A stretch of 64,000 nt of DNA. Source: Chitinophagales bacterium. GTDB lineage: Bacteria > Bacteroidota > Bacteroidia > Chitinophagales > Chitinophagaceae. The notes below the pieces were generated by a model. The model did no database searches. It saw only the letters and a program-made list of their open reading frames with translations, and was not told where the DNA came from. The stretch lies in assembly GCA_017303335.1 (NCBI GenBank), contig JAFLBK010000001.1, positions 1,245,001-1,309,000 of the forward strand, in the 5' to 3' direction. A program made the translations under genes and the position numbers. Shown here one piece after another: positions 9,581 through 17,779 of this stretch. The first letter of the stretch is position 1. The number at the start of each line of letters is the position of its first letter.

Positions 9581-9621
9581 GGCGGGTGGGCTTTATTCTA
9601 TAAATTTAGAGATAACATTTT
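9581..9621. promoter_or_regulatory. short divergent promoter region with palindromic -7-like element
   Basis: Only 41 bases separate the start codons of the clostripain-like gene (-) and the sensor kinase gene (+). They contain TAAATTTA at 9601-9608, a palindrome that matches the Bacteroidota -7 consensus TAnnTTTG at all but the last base on both strands. On the + strand TTTTG at 9573-9577 could be the -33 element at 23 bases. No -33 match is clear for the other direction. That one element serves both directions is inference. Confidence 0.35.
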
Positions 9622-12600
9622 ATGAAAAAAAGGTGTTTTCACGGTTTAGTCCTCCTGCTGACATGTTTTGCATGTGCGGCACAGGATAACCTTTTATTCA
9701 AAACCTTTTCTTTCAGCAAGGGGTTAACCACGTATAATATTTTTAAAACCCGCCAGGATAGCCATGGATTCATATGGGTGTGTACGCAGGATGGCCTTTT
9801 CAGGTTTAACGGGCATTCGTTCGAGGTCATCAAGAATAACACGGAAAGCAATACGGCCACCATGGGAAATGTTTTTCTCGACATGACCATAGGCGCGGGT
9901 GATACGATTTACGCGGCTGATTACTATTACGGTATTGATGCCATTGATGCCACATCATGGGGTGTTACTCATATTGGGGGTGTAGCGGGAAAAAAACGGA
10001 ACCTGTTGCCGAATTACTGGGTCGAAAAGATACTTTCGGATAAACAGCATAACCTCTGGATCGGCGGCAAAGGATATATCGCATTCAAATCCTCTAAAGA
10101 CACACAGTTCAAAAAAGTCACCCGGTTACCAGGCTTTGCTAAGGACATCAAAGTGAATTTCCTGAAGCAGGTTTCCGGCGCAACGGTGGCGGTCGGCGTA
10201 TCCGGGTACGGGGTATTGTTTTATGATACGCATACACTTACTGTATCGGGAGAAATAAAGTATCAACCGGGCGGAATCCTCACTGAGCAGATCAATGATC
10301 TGTACGTACAGGGAGATTCGGTTTTTGCCATCACCAATTCGTCCGTCGTATCGGCCAGTGTCAAATCCGGGAAATGGATCCCGGGATACACGTACAGGCC
10401 CCCCGGTCTGGAAAATGTGATCACAACCTGTATTACCGCCGACAGTAACGGCAATTTGTGGATAGGCACGAATTCCGGGCTGATGTGCTTCAATAAAAAC
10501 ACCGGTCGGGCGGAAATGTATAGGGCGGATAAAAAAAAATCATACTGGCTCCGGGATAATGTCATTAACGATCTTTTCATCGATAACCAGGACAATCTCT
10601 GGATCAGCACGTTTAATGTGCTGCAAATGGCCAGCCTGAGGGGAAACCGGTTTCACAGTTATTCGGGCGACAAGCCCGGAAGCGATATCATGGAACACAT
10701 TTATACCATCGCTGCCAAAACAGCGAATGAAATATTCTGCACAGGTATAGACGGACTCTACCTCACAGACCTGCAGACAGCACAGACAAAAAAAATACCC
10801 GGCAGCTCCACGCTCGGTCTTATCCATCACATAGAAAAAGTTGATGAAAACTGCTGGATATTGTCTGCCGATGCAGGCATGTTCGCGTATGACCTGGCCC
10901 GGCAATCCATTTCCCGGGAAGCCCTCCTGAAGCGGTTTCCGGAGTGGGCGGCTTGTAAGGATAATTATTTCAATACCGCCTGTAAAAGCAATGGCGCAAC
11001 GTATTGGGCCAGCGAGGAAAGCGAAGGCATGATCAAATGGGATATGGCCAATCACCGGATTATAAAGTTCAAAGCCGGTACGGAAAGAACGGGCGGGCTC
11101 ATCGAGAATCATATCCGGAATATCAAAGTGGATAACGACGGTTTTTTATGGGTGCTTTCCGATGCCACCATGTCTAAATTCAATGCCGTAAAGGATACCG
11201 TGGAAGAAGTACTGTATTTTAATAATGACGCCGCCTCACCCAATGCAAGCATGTACTTTGATATGTATGATGATTCGAAGACCCTGTGGTTTGCCAGTTA
11301 TGGGGCCGGGGTCTGTGGCTACGACAAGCATAAAAAAACCTGGACTGTTATTTCAGAAAAAAATGGGCTAAGTAATAATAATGTATACGGAATTCTTCCC
11401 GAAAACGACAGCATCTTCTGGGTAAGTACCAATATGGGTCTTTCGCGGGTGAACCATTATTCCAAAAGCTGCTCTAACTACTTTTACGAAGACGGGCTCC
11501 AAGACAATTCCTTTGATGAAAAAGGAGCGCTTGCGCTAAGCGGAAAACTACTGTTTGGCGGGATTAACGGATTTACAGCCGTGGACCTAACTAAAAAGGC
11601 CGAGGGTAATGATGTATTCCCTGTTTATATACACAAACTGGAGTATTATTCCGACAATAAAAAATACACTATACGCAAACTGGACTGGGCTGATATAAGC
11701 CTTCCCAGGGGAACAACCAGTATTGAAATATTCTTATCGGCGCTGTCTTTTGCCAACAATCATAAGATACGTTTTGGCTACCGCATCGAGGGAATTAATA
11801 AGGAATTTGCCGATGTGGGCGCAGGCAACAGTATCATATTGAACGCCCTTGATTACGGAACCTACCGGGTCAGCATACGATGCTCCAGGCCCGACGGCGG
11901 CTACCTGGAGAAAATGCTGTACCTGTCTGTTTTCATCGAGCCGAAATGGTACCAGACCTGGTGGTTCAAATTGGCCCTGGCACTGACCCTGGGTGTCATT
12001 GTGTATGCTTTTTACCGTTACCGCATATCCCAGATTAAAAAACAACATGAAATACGAAAGAACATCGCCACCGACCTGCATGATGACCTGGGCAGCACCC
12101 TTAACAGCGTAAAAGTATTTACCAACCTGGCCATCAGCGGGGTAAACCAGAAAGATAACCTGCAGCAGGTGAAGAATACCCTCACCGAGGCCACCACCAG
12201 TTTGCGTGATATGATCTGGGTGCTCGACGATTCTCTGGATACGGTGGGAGAGCTGGTTACAAGGCTTCAGCAATTCGCCCTCCCGGTAATGGCAGCCAGC
12301 AACATGGAATCGGTTATAAAAGCAGGCAATGAAGTACGGAATATAAACCTTACAAAAGAAGAAAAGCGAAACCTGTTCCTGATTTGTAAAGAAGCGATCA
12401 ACAACAGCATTAAATATTCGGGAGGAACGCATATAGACGTGACCATCATCCCGGCCGGGAAACGAATAAAGATCGTGGTATCCGATCAGGGCAAAGGATT
12501 TAATGTGGATGAAGTGCAGAAAGGCTATGGCCTTAAAAATATGCAGTACCGGGCGGAGCAGATCAAATACGCCGTAACGGTTTCTTCCTTTCCCGGAAAA

Positions 12601-12633
12601 GGAACACAGGTGGAAATAAAACCGGCTGAATGA
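9622..12633 (+). CDS. propeller-type sensor histidine kinase
   Basis: 1003 residues. A signal peptide (about 1-20, ending ACAAQ) is followed by a long periplasmic region of two-component-regulator propeller blades, with repeated motifs such as FIWVCTQDGLFRFNG, NLWIGTNSGL and NLWISTFN. A Y_Y_Y-like immunoglobulin domain comes before one membrane helix at about 780-798. The cytoplasmic part has a HisKA_3 dimerisation domain with phospho-acceptor His at about 820 in DLHDDLGSTL, and a HATPase_c domain with NNSIKYSGG and GKGFNVDE. It should sense a periplasmic ligand and phosphorylate a NarL-type regulator. None lies next to it; the nearest candidate is at 421-1068, beyond the protease genes. It is transcribed away from the clostripain/caspase operon. 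Confidence 0.93.
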   Translation: MKKRCFHGLVLLLTCFACAAQDNLLFKTFSFSKGLTTYNIFKTRQDSHGFIWVCTQDGLFRFNGHSFEVIKNNTESNTATMGNVFLDMTIGAGDTIYAADYYYGIDAIDATSWGVTHIGGVAGKKRNLLPNYWVEKILSDKQHNLWIGGKGYIAFKSSKDTQFKKVTRLPGFAKDIKVNFLKQVSGATVAVGVSGYGVLFYDTHTLTVSGEIKYQPGGILTEQINDLYVQGDSVFAITNSSVVSASVKSGKWIPGYTYRPPGLENVITTCITADSNGNLWIGTNSGLMCFNKNTGRAEMYRADKKKSYWLRDNVINDLFIDNQDNLWISTFNVLQMASLRGNRFHSYSGDKPGSDIMEHIYTIAAKTANEIFCTGIDGLYLTDLQTAQTKKIPGSSTLGLIHHIEKVDENCWILSADAGMFAYDLARQSISREALLKRFPEWAACKDNYFNTACKSNGATYWASEESEGMIKWDMANHRIIKFKAGTERTGGLIENHIRNIKVDNDGFLWVLSDATMSKFNAVKDTVEEVLYFNNDAASPNASMYFDMYDDSKTLWFASYGAGVCGYDKHKKTWTVISEKNGLSNNNVYGILPENDSIFWVSTNMGLSRVNHYSKSCSNYFYEDGLQDNSFDEKGALALSGKLLFGGINGFTAVDLTKKAEGNDVFPVYIHKLEYYSDNKKYTIRKLDWADISLPRGTTSIEIFLSALSFANNHKIRFGYRIEGINKEFADVGAGNSIILNALDYGTYRVSIRCSRPDGGYLEKMLYLSVFIEPKWYQTWWFKLALALTLGVIVYAFYRYRISQIKKQHEIRKNIATDLHDDLGSTLNSVKVFTNLAISGVNQKDNLQQVKNTLTEATTSLRDMIWVLDDSLDTVGELVTRLQQFALPVMAASNMESVIKAGNEVRNINLTKEEKRNLFLICKEAINNSIKYSGGTHIDVTIIPAGKRIKIVVSDQGKGFNVDEVQKGYGLKNMQYRAEQIKYAVTVSSFPGKGTQVEIKPAE

Positions 12634-12679
12634 TCTTCCGCGTTATGCAGTAATTGTTCCGGCCCATAAATGTTAACCC

Positions 12680-12725
12680 ATAAGCAGCAGGGTAGAAAAA
12701 ATTCTACCCCCCGCTTATTTCTTTT
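12680..12725 (+). terminator. Rho-independent terminator after the sensor kinase
   Basis: GGGTAGAA (12690-12697), loop AAAA, TTCTACCC (12702-12709) form a perfect 8-bp stem. An outer stem ATAAGC (12680-12685) with GCTTAT (12713-12718) closes it, followed by TTCTTTTT. It lies 46 bases after the kinase stop codon. Confidence 0.75.
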
Positions 12726-13147
12726 TACCGGGATTATTGGTTAGGTTAGCCGAACCATCCACTGCCTGCGAAATTCCCATCCGGCATTATCTCCCACATC
12801 TTACGCAACTTCCTGTTCAGGTATCAGAAATCTCTTGGCCTGGTGAGTAGTTTCACCCGGGTGTTTGTTGCGTTATGCAACGCAATAAGTCGCTTTAGCA
12901 AAAAGGTGTTTTAACGATGACAAATACGGGGTAAGCACGGTGTGAATCTTTTTCTGCGATTGACAACTTTGAGGAAAAGGGGTAATGATCCGGTAATCGT
13001 GCTGAAAATTCAAGGACCCGCTCACGGAAACAGGCATGTGGGAGCAGCGCTGCTGCCAGCATTGGTATACATAACCGTGAAATACAAGCCCATCGCTGAA
13101 ACGCCTGGACCAGGAAGAAATCTGCGTTTATTTATAAAATCTTTTTT
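12726..13147. other. gene-free stretch with one perfect inverted repeat
   Basis: No convincing gene was found here. One short open frame (12942-13232) overlaps the next gene and has no recognisable features. An inverted repeat TTGCGTT-ATGC-AACGCAA lies at 12868-12885. The promoter of the following six-gene operon must be in this stretch, but only a weak -7-like CAACTTTG was seen (near 12965). An operator role for the repeat is possible. Confidence 0.4.
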
Positions 13148-14797
13148 ATGCGGAACAAAGCATCAAATGGAAACCTGGAAGTATATGCCGTTGCGGGTAC
13201 ACATACGATGGTACTTTCATTCGACTGTGTAACCAAGCCACAGGGCTTATTGGGATTTGCGGTGGAAAGAAAAGACATGGGTACAGGCAGGCGAATATGG
13301 CTGATGGGCCAAAAATGCTTTAAAACTGTCATCCCCGATCCGGTAAAAGGACAGCAGTATCCCACGCACCTGCATCCTGTGCAGAGTTTCATGTGGAAGG
13401 ATTTCACGGTTCAACCCGGCAGCAGTTATGTATATAAGATCACCCCGGTGCTGGGTAAACCCAACCAGTTACAGTATGGACCTCCGGTTGAAGTGGAGGT
13501 GGTTGCCGAAAAGGAATGGAACGGTAAGCAAGGGGTGTATTTTAACCGCGGTGTTTCGGGAAGCCAGTCGTATTCGGAGAATTTTCCCAAAGGAAAAATA
13601 TCGGATATGGATGAAGCAACCCGGGAGCGTGCACTCACCTGGTTATCGAGAGGTTTGTTTGAAGGGCTGGAAGCATATATCGGGCAGGCCAAACCGGGAG
13701 AATACCTGTATGGGTGCTTTTATGAATTTAAAGAAGACAGAACCCTGACCCTGCTGAAGGAGGCAAAGAAGCGGGGCGTGAATGTACTTCTCATCGCCGA
13801 TGGAAAACAATATGGCGAAGAGAACCTGGAAGCCGTTCGCCGCATTGGGATAACAAGACTGGTGAAAAAGTGGCGGACAAAAGCGAAGATCCCTCATAAT
13901 AAATTCCTGGTGCACTGCGGGAAGAACGGGAAAGCGATACGGGTGTGGACAGGATCCACCAATATTTCCGAGAAAGGAATTTTCGGGCAGTGCAATACCG
14001 GGCATATTGTGGCCGACGCAACCATTGCGGATAAATACCTGAAATTCTGGAATGTGCTTGTCCAGGATCCCACCAAGGGAACGCTGGTTACCGAAGTGAT
14101 GAAACTGCAGGCCGATGTGGCCGCTGCCGATTTCCCCGATAACAGCATTCACGCTTTTTTCAGTCCGCGAAATTCACTGACCATGCTGGATGTATATGCA
14201 AAGTTGGTGGAAACAGCGGGCGAACTCGCCTGCGGCATCTTCCCATTCAACATCGACATGCGTTTTCAGAATGCATTCAATGCGCCCAAGGATTTTCCCC
14301 GGTACGTGATCGTGGATAAAGGGCAAAATACATTTGAGCCCAATGATTCGGACCTGGATGTGGCTGTTGGCGCCGCCATAAAAAACCCGGTGGATCAATG
14401 GCTGGCTGAAAAGTCATCGGGAAGCTTATTTTATGGAGGAACCGATTATGTGCACAATAAACTCCTGATCATTGATCCCCTGGGCGAACACCCGGTTGTA
14501 GTGGTCGGATCGGCGAATCTGTCAGAACCTTCCACCGATTCCAACGATGAAAATATGCTGGTGATCAAAGGAAGCGATTACCGCCGGGAGATGGATATAT
14601 ACCTGACCGAGTTTATCCGGTTGTTTGATCATTTTAATTTCAGGGAATGGCTGAATGGCCCCGATTCCGGGGAGTTCAAACCTTTTCTGGAAGAAACACC
14701 CGCGGCAAACGGGTTCAGCTGGATCGATAAGTATTTTGGTAATCCTGCATACCTGAGTTACAAACGGAAGATCGCGTTCAAGAATATGATCATCTGA
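13148..14797 (+). CDS. phospholipase D-like protein with Fn3-like N-terminus
   Basis: 549 residues without a clear signal peptide. The first 125 or so look like a fibronectin type III-like beta domain (GTHTMVLSFDCVTKPQGLLG and YVYKITPVLG). Two phospholipase D-type repeats follow. The second has a complete HxKxxxxD motif (HNKLLIID, His about 436) followed by GSANLSEPS. The first reads HNKFLVHC (His about 250) followed by GSTNIS, so the usual Asp is replaced by Cys. PLD-superfamily enzymes cleave phosphodiester bonds in lipids or nucleic acids; the substrate here is unknown. It is the first gene of a six-gene same-strand run with gaps of 14 to 55 bases. Confidence 0.88.
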   Translation: MRNKASNGNLEVYAVAGTHTMVLSFDCVTKPQGLLGFAVERKDMGTGRRIWLMGQKCFKTVIPDPVKGQQYPTHLHPVQSFMWKDFTVQPGSSYVYKITPVLGKPNQLQYGPPVEVEVVAEKEWNGKQGVYFNRGVSGSQSYSENFPKGKISDMDEATRERALTWLSRGLFEGLEAYIGQAKPGEYLYGCFYEFKEDRTLTLLKEAKKRGVNVLLIADGKQYGEENLEAVRRIGITRLVKKWRTKAKIPHNKFLVHCGKNGKAIRVWTGSTNISEKGIFGQCNTGHIVADATIADKYLKFWNVLVQDPTKGTLVTEVMKLQADVAAADFPDNSIHAFFSPRNSLTMLDVYAKLVETAGELACGIFPFNIDMRFQNAFNAPKDFPRYVIVDKGQNTFEPNDSDLDVAVGAAIKNPVDQWLAEKSSGSLFYGGTDYVHNKLLIIDPLGEHPVVVVGSANLSEPSTDSNDENMLVIKGSDYRREMDIYLTEFIRLFDHFNFREWLNGPDSGEFKPFLEETPAANGFSWIDKYFGNPAYLSYKRKIAFKNMII

Positions 14798-14833
14798 CAA
14801 GCAGGTAATCTAAAACAGAAACAACGTATACGG

Positions 14834-15676
14834 ATGTCACTAAGCTATTCAAAAGCCTGGCTGCAATTCCTGGCAGATGTGGACAATGCGAGGAATGAAA
14901 TTGGTTTTGGTCCCAATGAGGAATGCTTTTACCGCGGTCATACCCAGGAATCATACAAACTGCTTCCCGGCCTGTACCGGGGACTGAAAAAAAACGCCCA
15001 ACGGATTCCGGATGCATTATGGGAAGCGGAATCCGACCTTTTCTATGAGTTCAGATCCAAAGCGAAAGAATTACACGACCAGAACCTGAGCGACTGGGAT
15101 ATTTTATTCTTCATGCAGCATCATGGTGTTCGAACACGATTGCTGGATTGGACCGAAAGCCTCGCTGTGGCCGTTTATTTTGCCCTGCTGGATTATGATC
15201 CTGCAACCAGTAAGCCCTGTATCTGGATCATGAACCCGTATAAGTTCAATCAACGGTATCACACATCCCGGGATCTTTGGGATCCCCGGTTACTTAATTT
15301 TTACGAAGACTACGAGGAAGAAGGAGAATCGTATGAAGACCTGATTCTGTACAATAACAATGGCGAGATCATGCCCTGGGATGAACCCATCGCCTTGTAC
15401 CCGGTGCGCCGTGCCAACCGGCTGGTTACGCAAAGCGGTTATTTCACCATTCATGGAAACGATTCCAGGCCCATTGAAGAAATTGTTTCCCGGGATACAA
15501 AAATGTTGCAGCAAGTGCCAATCCGCAGAGAAGCGGTCAGGAGCGCCTTTGCGTTTTTGGAACATGCCGGCATCAATCGGTTTACCCTCTTCCCCGACCT
15601 GGATGGGTTGTCGCGGCATCTCAATTACCAATACTTCGCTGCCAGCGACTTCAAAACAATGCTTAATAGTCTGTGA
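14834..15676 (+). CDS. FRG-domain protein
   Basis: 280 residues. The FRG domain, named after its Phe-Arg-Gly motif, is evident from CFYRGHTQESYKLLPGLYRG near residues 31-51, and FFMQHHGVRTRLLDWTESLAVAVYFAL in pieces near 93-120. The biochemical role of FRG domains is not settled; they are frequent in mobile and defence-associated loci. No signal peptide or membrane helix is seen. It lies 36 bases after the phospholipase D-like gene and 17 bases before a membrane-protein gene, so it is very likely co-transcribed. The last 80 residues are typical of the family, rich in aromatic and charged residues. Confidence 0.9.
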   Translation: MSLSYSKAWLQFLADVDNARNEIGFGPNEECFYRGHTQESYKLLPGLYRGLKKNAQRIPDALWEAESDLFYEFRSKAKELHDQNLSDWDILFFMQHHGVRTRLLDWTESLAVAVYFALLDYDPATSKPCIWIMNPYKFNQRYHTSRDLWDPRLLNFYEDYEEEGESYEDLILYNNNGEIMPWDEPIALYPVRRANRLVTQSGYFTIHGNDSRPIEEIVSRDTKMLQQVPIRREAVRSAFAFLEHAGINRFTLFPDLDGLSRHLNYQYFAASDFKTMLNSL

Positions 15677-15693
15677 ACATGTAAAAAAACAAT

Positions 15694-16416
15694 ATGGCAA
15701 ACAACCCTCCCCGCAAAGCGGTTACGCTGATCATGCTGCTCTTTTTTATGGCGTTATGCATAATCCTCATAGCCTGTATTATATCCGACTGGCCCCCGTC
15801 CCAAGGATTTTTATTCCGGAAATTCAAACTCAACTACGAACAACAGTTGATTTTGCTGGTGGCCATTGGCGGCGCCCTGGGCGCTTTTGTGCACGTGGCC
15901 ACTTCGTTTACCGACTACCTCGGGTCCCAGCAATTCGAGAAGTCCTGGATACCCTGGTACCTCATGCGACCCTTTATCGGGGCAACCCTCGCTCTGTCCT
16001 TTTATTTTTTGTTACGCGGAGGACTTATTAATATCAATGTAGACTCTCCGCAGGTGGCGGGGCAGTATGCGTCTGTTCAGGACAGTGTGCTTTATATTCA
16101 CGTAGATACTACGACAGGGGTTCCCAAAACACCGGTTCGTTCTTCGTCCGACAGCCTGGCTGGTTTCAGACGTATAGGCGCCGAACGGATGCCTCAACGT
16201 CCGGATCGAATGCCCATCAATCCCTTTGGCGTTACGGCTATTTCCATTCTTGCCGGCTTGTTTTCAAGACAGGCAGTAGATAAGTTGCGGGAGATATTTG
16301 AAAATTTATTCCTCACAAAGGAAAAAGTGGAAAGAGCAAACCCGCTGGTCGACAAACAGGATAAGGCTGCCGCCGCTGCGGCGGATGAAAACACCGAAGA
16401 AGAGCCTGTCGGTTAA
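15694..16416 (+). CDS. membrane protein of unknown function
   Basis: 240 residues with three predicted membrane helices: about 9-32 (VTLIMLLFFMALCIILIACI), 50-70 (LILLVAIGGALGAFVHVAT) and 91-112 (FIGATLALSFYFLLRGGLI). A hydrophilic segment of about 70 residues then leads to a weaker hydrophobic stretch near 168-178 (FGVTAISILAGLFS) and a charged Ala/Glu-rich tail. No family is recognised. It follows the FRG gene by 17 bases and precedes the amidase gene by 25. It could anchor the products of its neighbours at the inner membrane, but this is only suggested by the operon. Confidence 0.8.
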   Translation: MANNPPRKAVTLIMLLFFMALCIILIACIISDWPPSQGFLFRKFKLNYEQQLILLVAIGGALGAFVHVATSFTDYLGSQQFEKSWIPWYLMRPFIGATLALSFYFLLRGGLININVDSPQVAGQYASVQDSVLYIHVDTTTGVPKTPVRSSSDSLAGFRRIGAERMPQRPDRMPINPFGVTAISILAGLFSRQAVDKLREIFENLFLTKEKVERANPLVDKQDKAAAAAADENTEEEPVG

Positions 16417-16441
16417 CCCTCACCCATAAAACGTATACGCT

Positions 16442-17254
16442 ATGCCCACCGGATTTAAAAATAAATATGCGATAACGCCCAACTATATACCAGGGCCATC
16501 GAAACGAAGAGCAGGCCTGCCGATTTCCAAGGTCAGGTTCCTCGTAGCGCACGATACAGGCAACCCGGGGTCAACCGCGTCGCAAAATGTACGCTACTAC
16601 ATCAACTCCCGGAATGAGATCAGTGCATCAGCCCACTTGTTCGTGGATGATAAAGAGATCATTGAATGCGTGCCGGCGTTAACCGCTCCGCCGGAAAAGG
16701 CATGGCATGTGCTGTACGGCGTTCCGAAAGATAATGAGTTGTATGGGGTAAACGCCAATGATGCGGCTATTGGCGTTGAATATTGTTACGGCGGAACCAT
16801 TGACGCGGATAAAGCCTACCAGAAATACGTTTGGGTACTGGCGAAACTCTGTTTCGAATTTGAGCTGGATCCGGAAAAGGATATTGTAGGCCATTTCTTT
16901 CTCGACCCGAAGCGGAAAACCGACCCGGTGACCGGTTTGGCCAACAGCCGGAGAACCTATGAGCAATTGTTGCGGGACGTGGTGGCAGAATTCAATGAAT
17001 GTACCGGCGTTGCCGTGGTACCGCCGCCGGTAAACACGGCTGCACAGGCAGGTTCGGTCATTGTAACGGTAAAACTGAACGTCCGCAAACAACCCAATAC
17101 AAGGGCGGATATTGTGCAGGTTTTATCTCCGGGCACAGCGCTTAACTTCGTGGCGAGGGTTGGTAACGGCCAGGCCATCAATAATAACCCGGTCTGGTAT
17201 AAAGACACGAACGACAACTATTTCTGGAGCGGGGGAGTGAAACAAAATCAATAA
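16442..17254 (+). CDS. N-acetylmuramoyl-L-alanine amidase with SH3-like domain
   Basis: 270 residues. Residues about 20-180 form an Amidase_2 (T7-lysozyme/PGRP type) zinc amidase: VRFLVAHDTGN with the first zinc His, ISASAHLFVDD with the second conserved His position, and DIVGHFFLDPKRKTDP with the third ligand region and the typical Lys-Thr-Asp. The enzyme class cuts the bond between muramic acid and the stem peptide. A bacterial SH3 domain follows (about 200-268: VTVKLNVRKQPNTRADIVQVL). No export signal is visible, which is unusual for a self-wall enzyme and recalls phage or effector lysins. It sits in the middle of the six-gene operon. Confidence 0.9.
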   Translation: MPTGFKNKYAITPNYIPGPSKRRAGLPISKVRFLVAHDTGNPGSTASQNVRYYINSRNEISASAHLFVDDKEIIECVPALTAPPEKAWHVLYGVPKDNELYGVNANDAAIGVEYCYGGTIDADKAYQKYVWVLAKLCFEFELDPEKDIVGHFFLDPKRKTDPVTGLANSRRTYEQLLRDVVAEFNECTGVAVVPPPVNTAAQAGSVIVTVKLNVRKQPNTRADIVQVLSPGTALNFVARVGNGQAINNNPVWYKDTNDNYFWSGGVKQNQ

Positions 17255-17309
17255 GTAAAAAGCCCGGTAAGCCGAAAACGGGATCAAAGAGTAGGCAGAA
17301 AAAATAGGT

Positions 17310-17765
17310 ATGGAAAAAGAAAATCAACTGGTTATTGATCTGGGATCGGTAACATTAACAAGCAGGGAGCTGAAAGCGTTGCAGAAGGCGATCCACAAAA
17401 CCGTGGCAAAGAAAATTCAAAAAGCGAAGGGATCAGCTCCGGGAGCTGAATCAACAGAGCGGGCAGCAACTACAAGCCGTTCCGTGCCGGACAGGGGAAC
17501 GACTGCTGAATTACAAGTAACCTTCAGTGATGTTGAGCCGGGTTTAAGCGGATTAACAGCAACCCACAACAATGAAAATCCGCAAACTCTTGATCAGAGC
17601 GGCACCCTGCGCTTTACCGGAGTAAAAAAGAGGGACCTGATCGACATCAATGGATTTGGAGCCGGCAGTAAAACCGTTTCAATTAGCGGCGTGGTTGCCG
17701 TTCCGATGCAGATGAACTTTGCACCTGGTCAGCACATAAACGGATCTTTCTTGATTATTGGCTAA
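17310..17765 (+). CDS. small protein of unknown function
   Basis: 151 residues, not recognised. It starts with a hydrophilic helical segment (LTSRELKALQKAIHKTVAKKI), then an Ala/Ser/Thr-rich linker at about 45-68, then a beta-rich C-terminal half (LQVTFSDVEPGLSGLTATHN and SGVVAVPMQMNFAPGQ) that may form a small sandwich. No signal peptide or membrane helix. The gap to the amidase gene is 55 bases and to the next gene 14, so it is probably part of the same operon. Confidence 0.7.
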   Translation: MEKENQLVIDLGSVTLTSRELKALQKAIHKTVAKKIQKAKGSAPGAESTERAATTSRSVPDRGTTAELQVTFSDVEPGLSGLTATHNNENPQTLDQSGTLRFTGVKKRDLIDINGFGAGSKTVSISGVVAVPMQMNFAPGQHINGSFLIIG

Positions 17766-17779
17766 TTAATCCCTTCAGT

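Noticed and set aside
8594..9625. 343-codon open frame on the + strand opposite the clostripain-like gene
   Set aside because: The opposite strand encodes a conserved peptidase; this frame is Val/Phe-rich as expected of an antisense shadow.
12942..13232. possible 96-residue gene before the PLD-like gene
   Set aside because: No recognisable features, overlaps the next gene by 85 bases, and has a poor start context.
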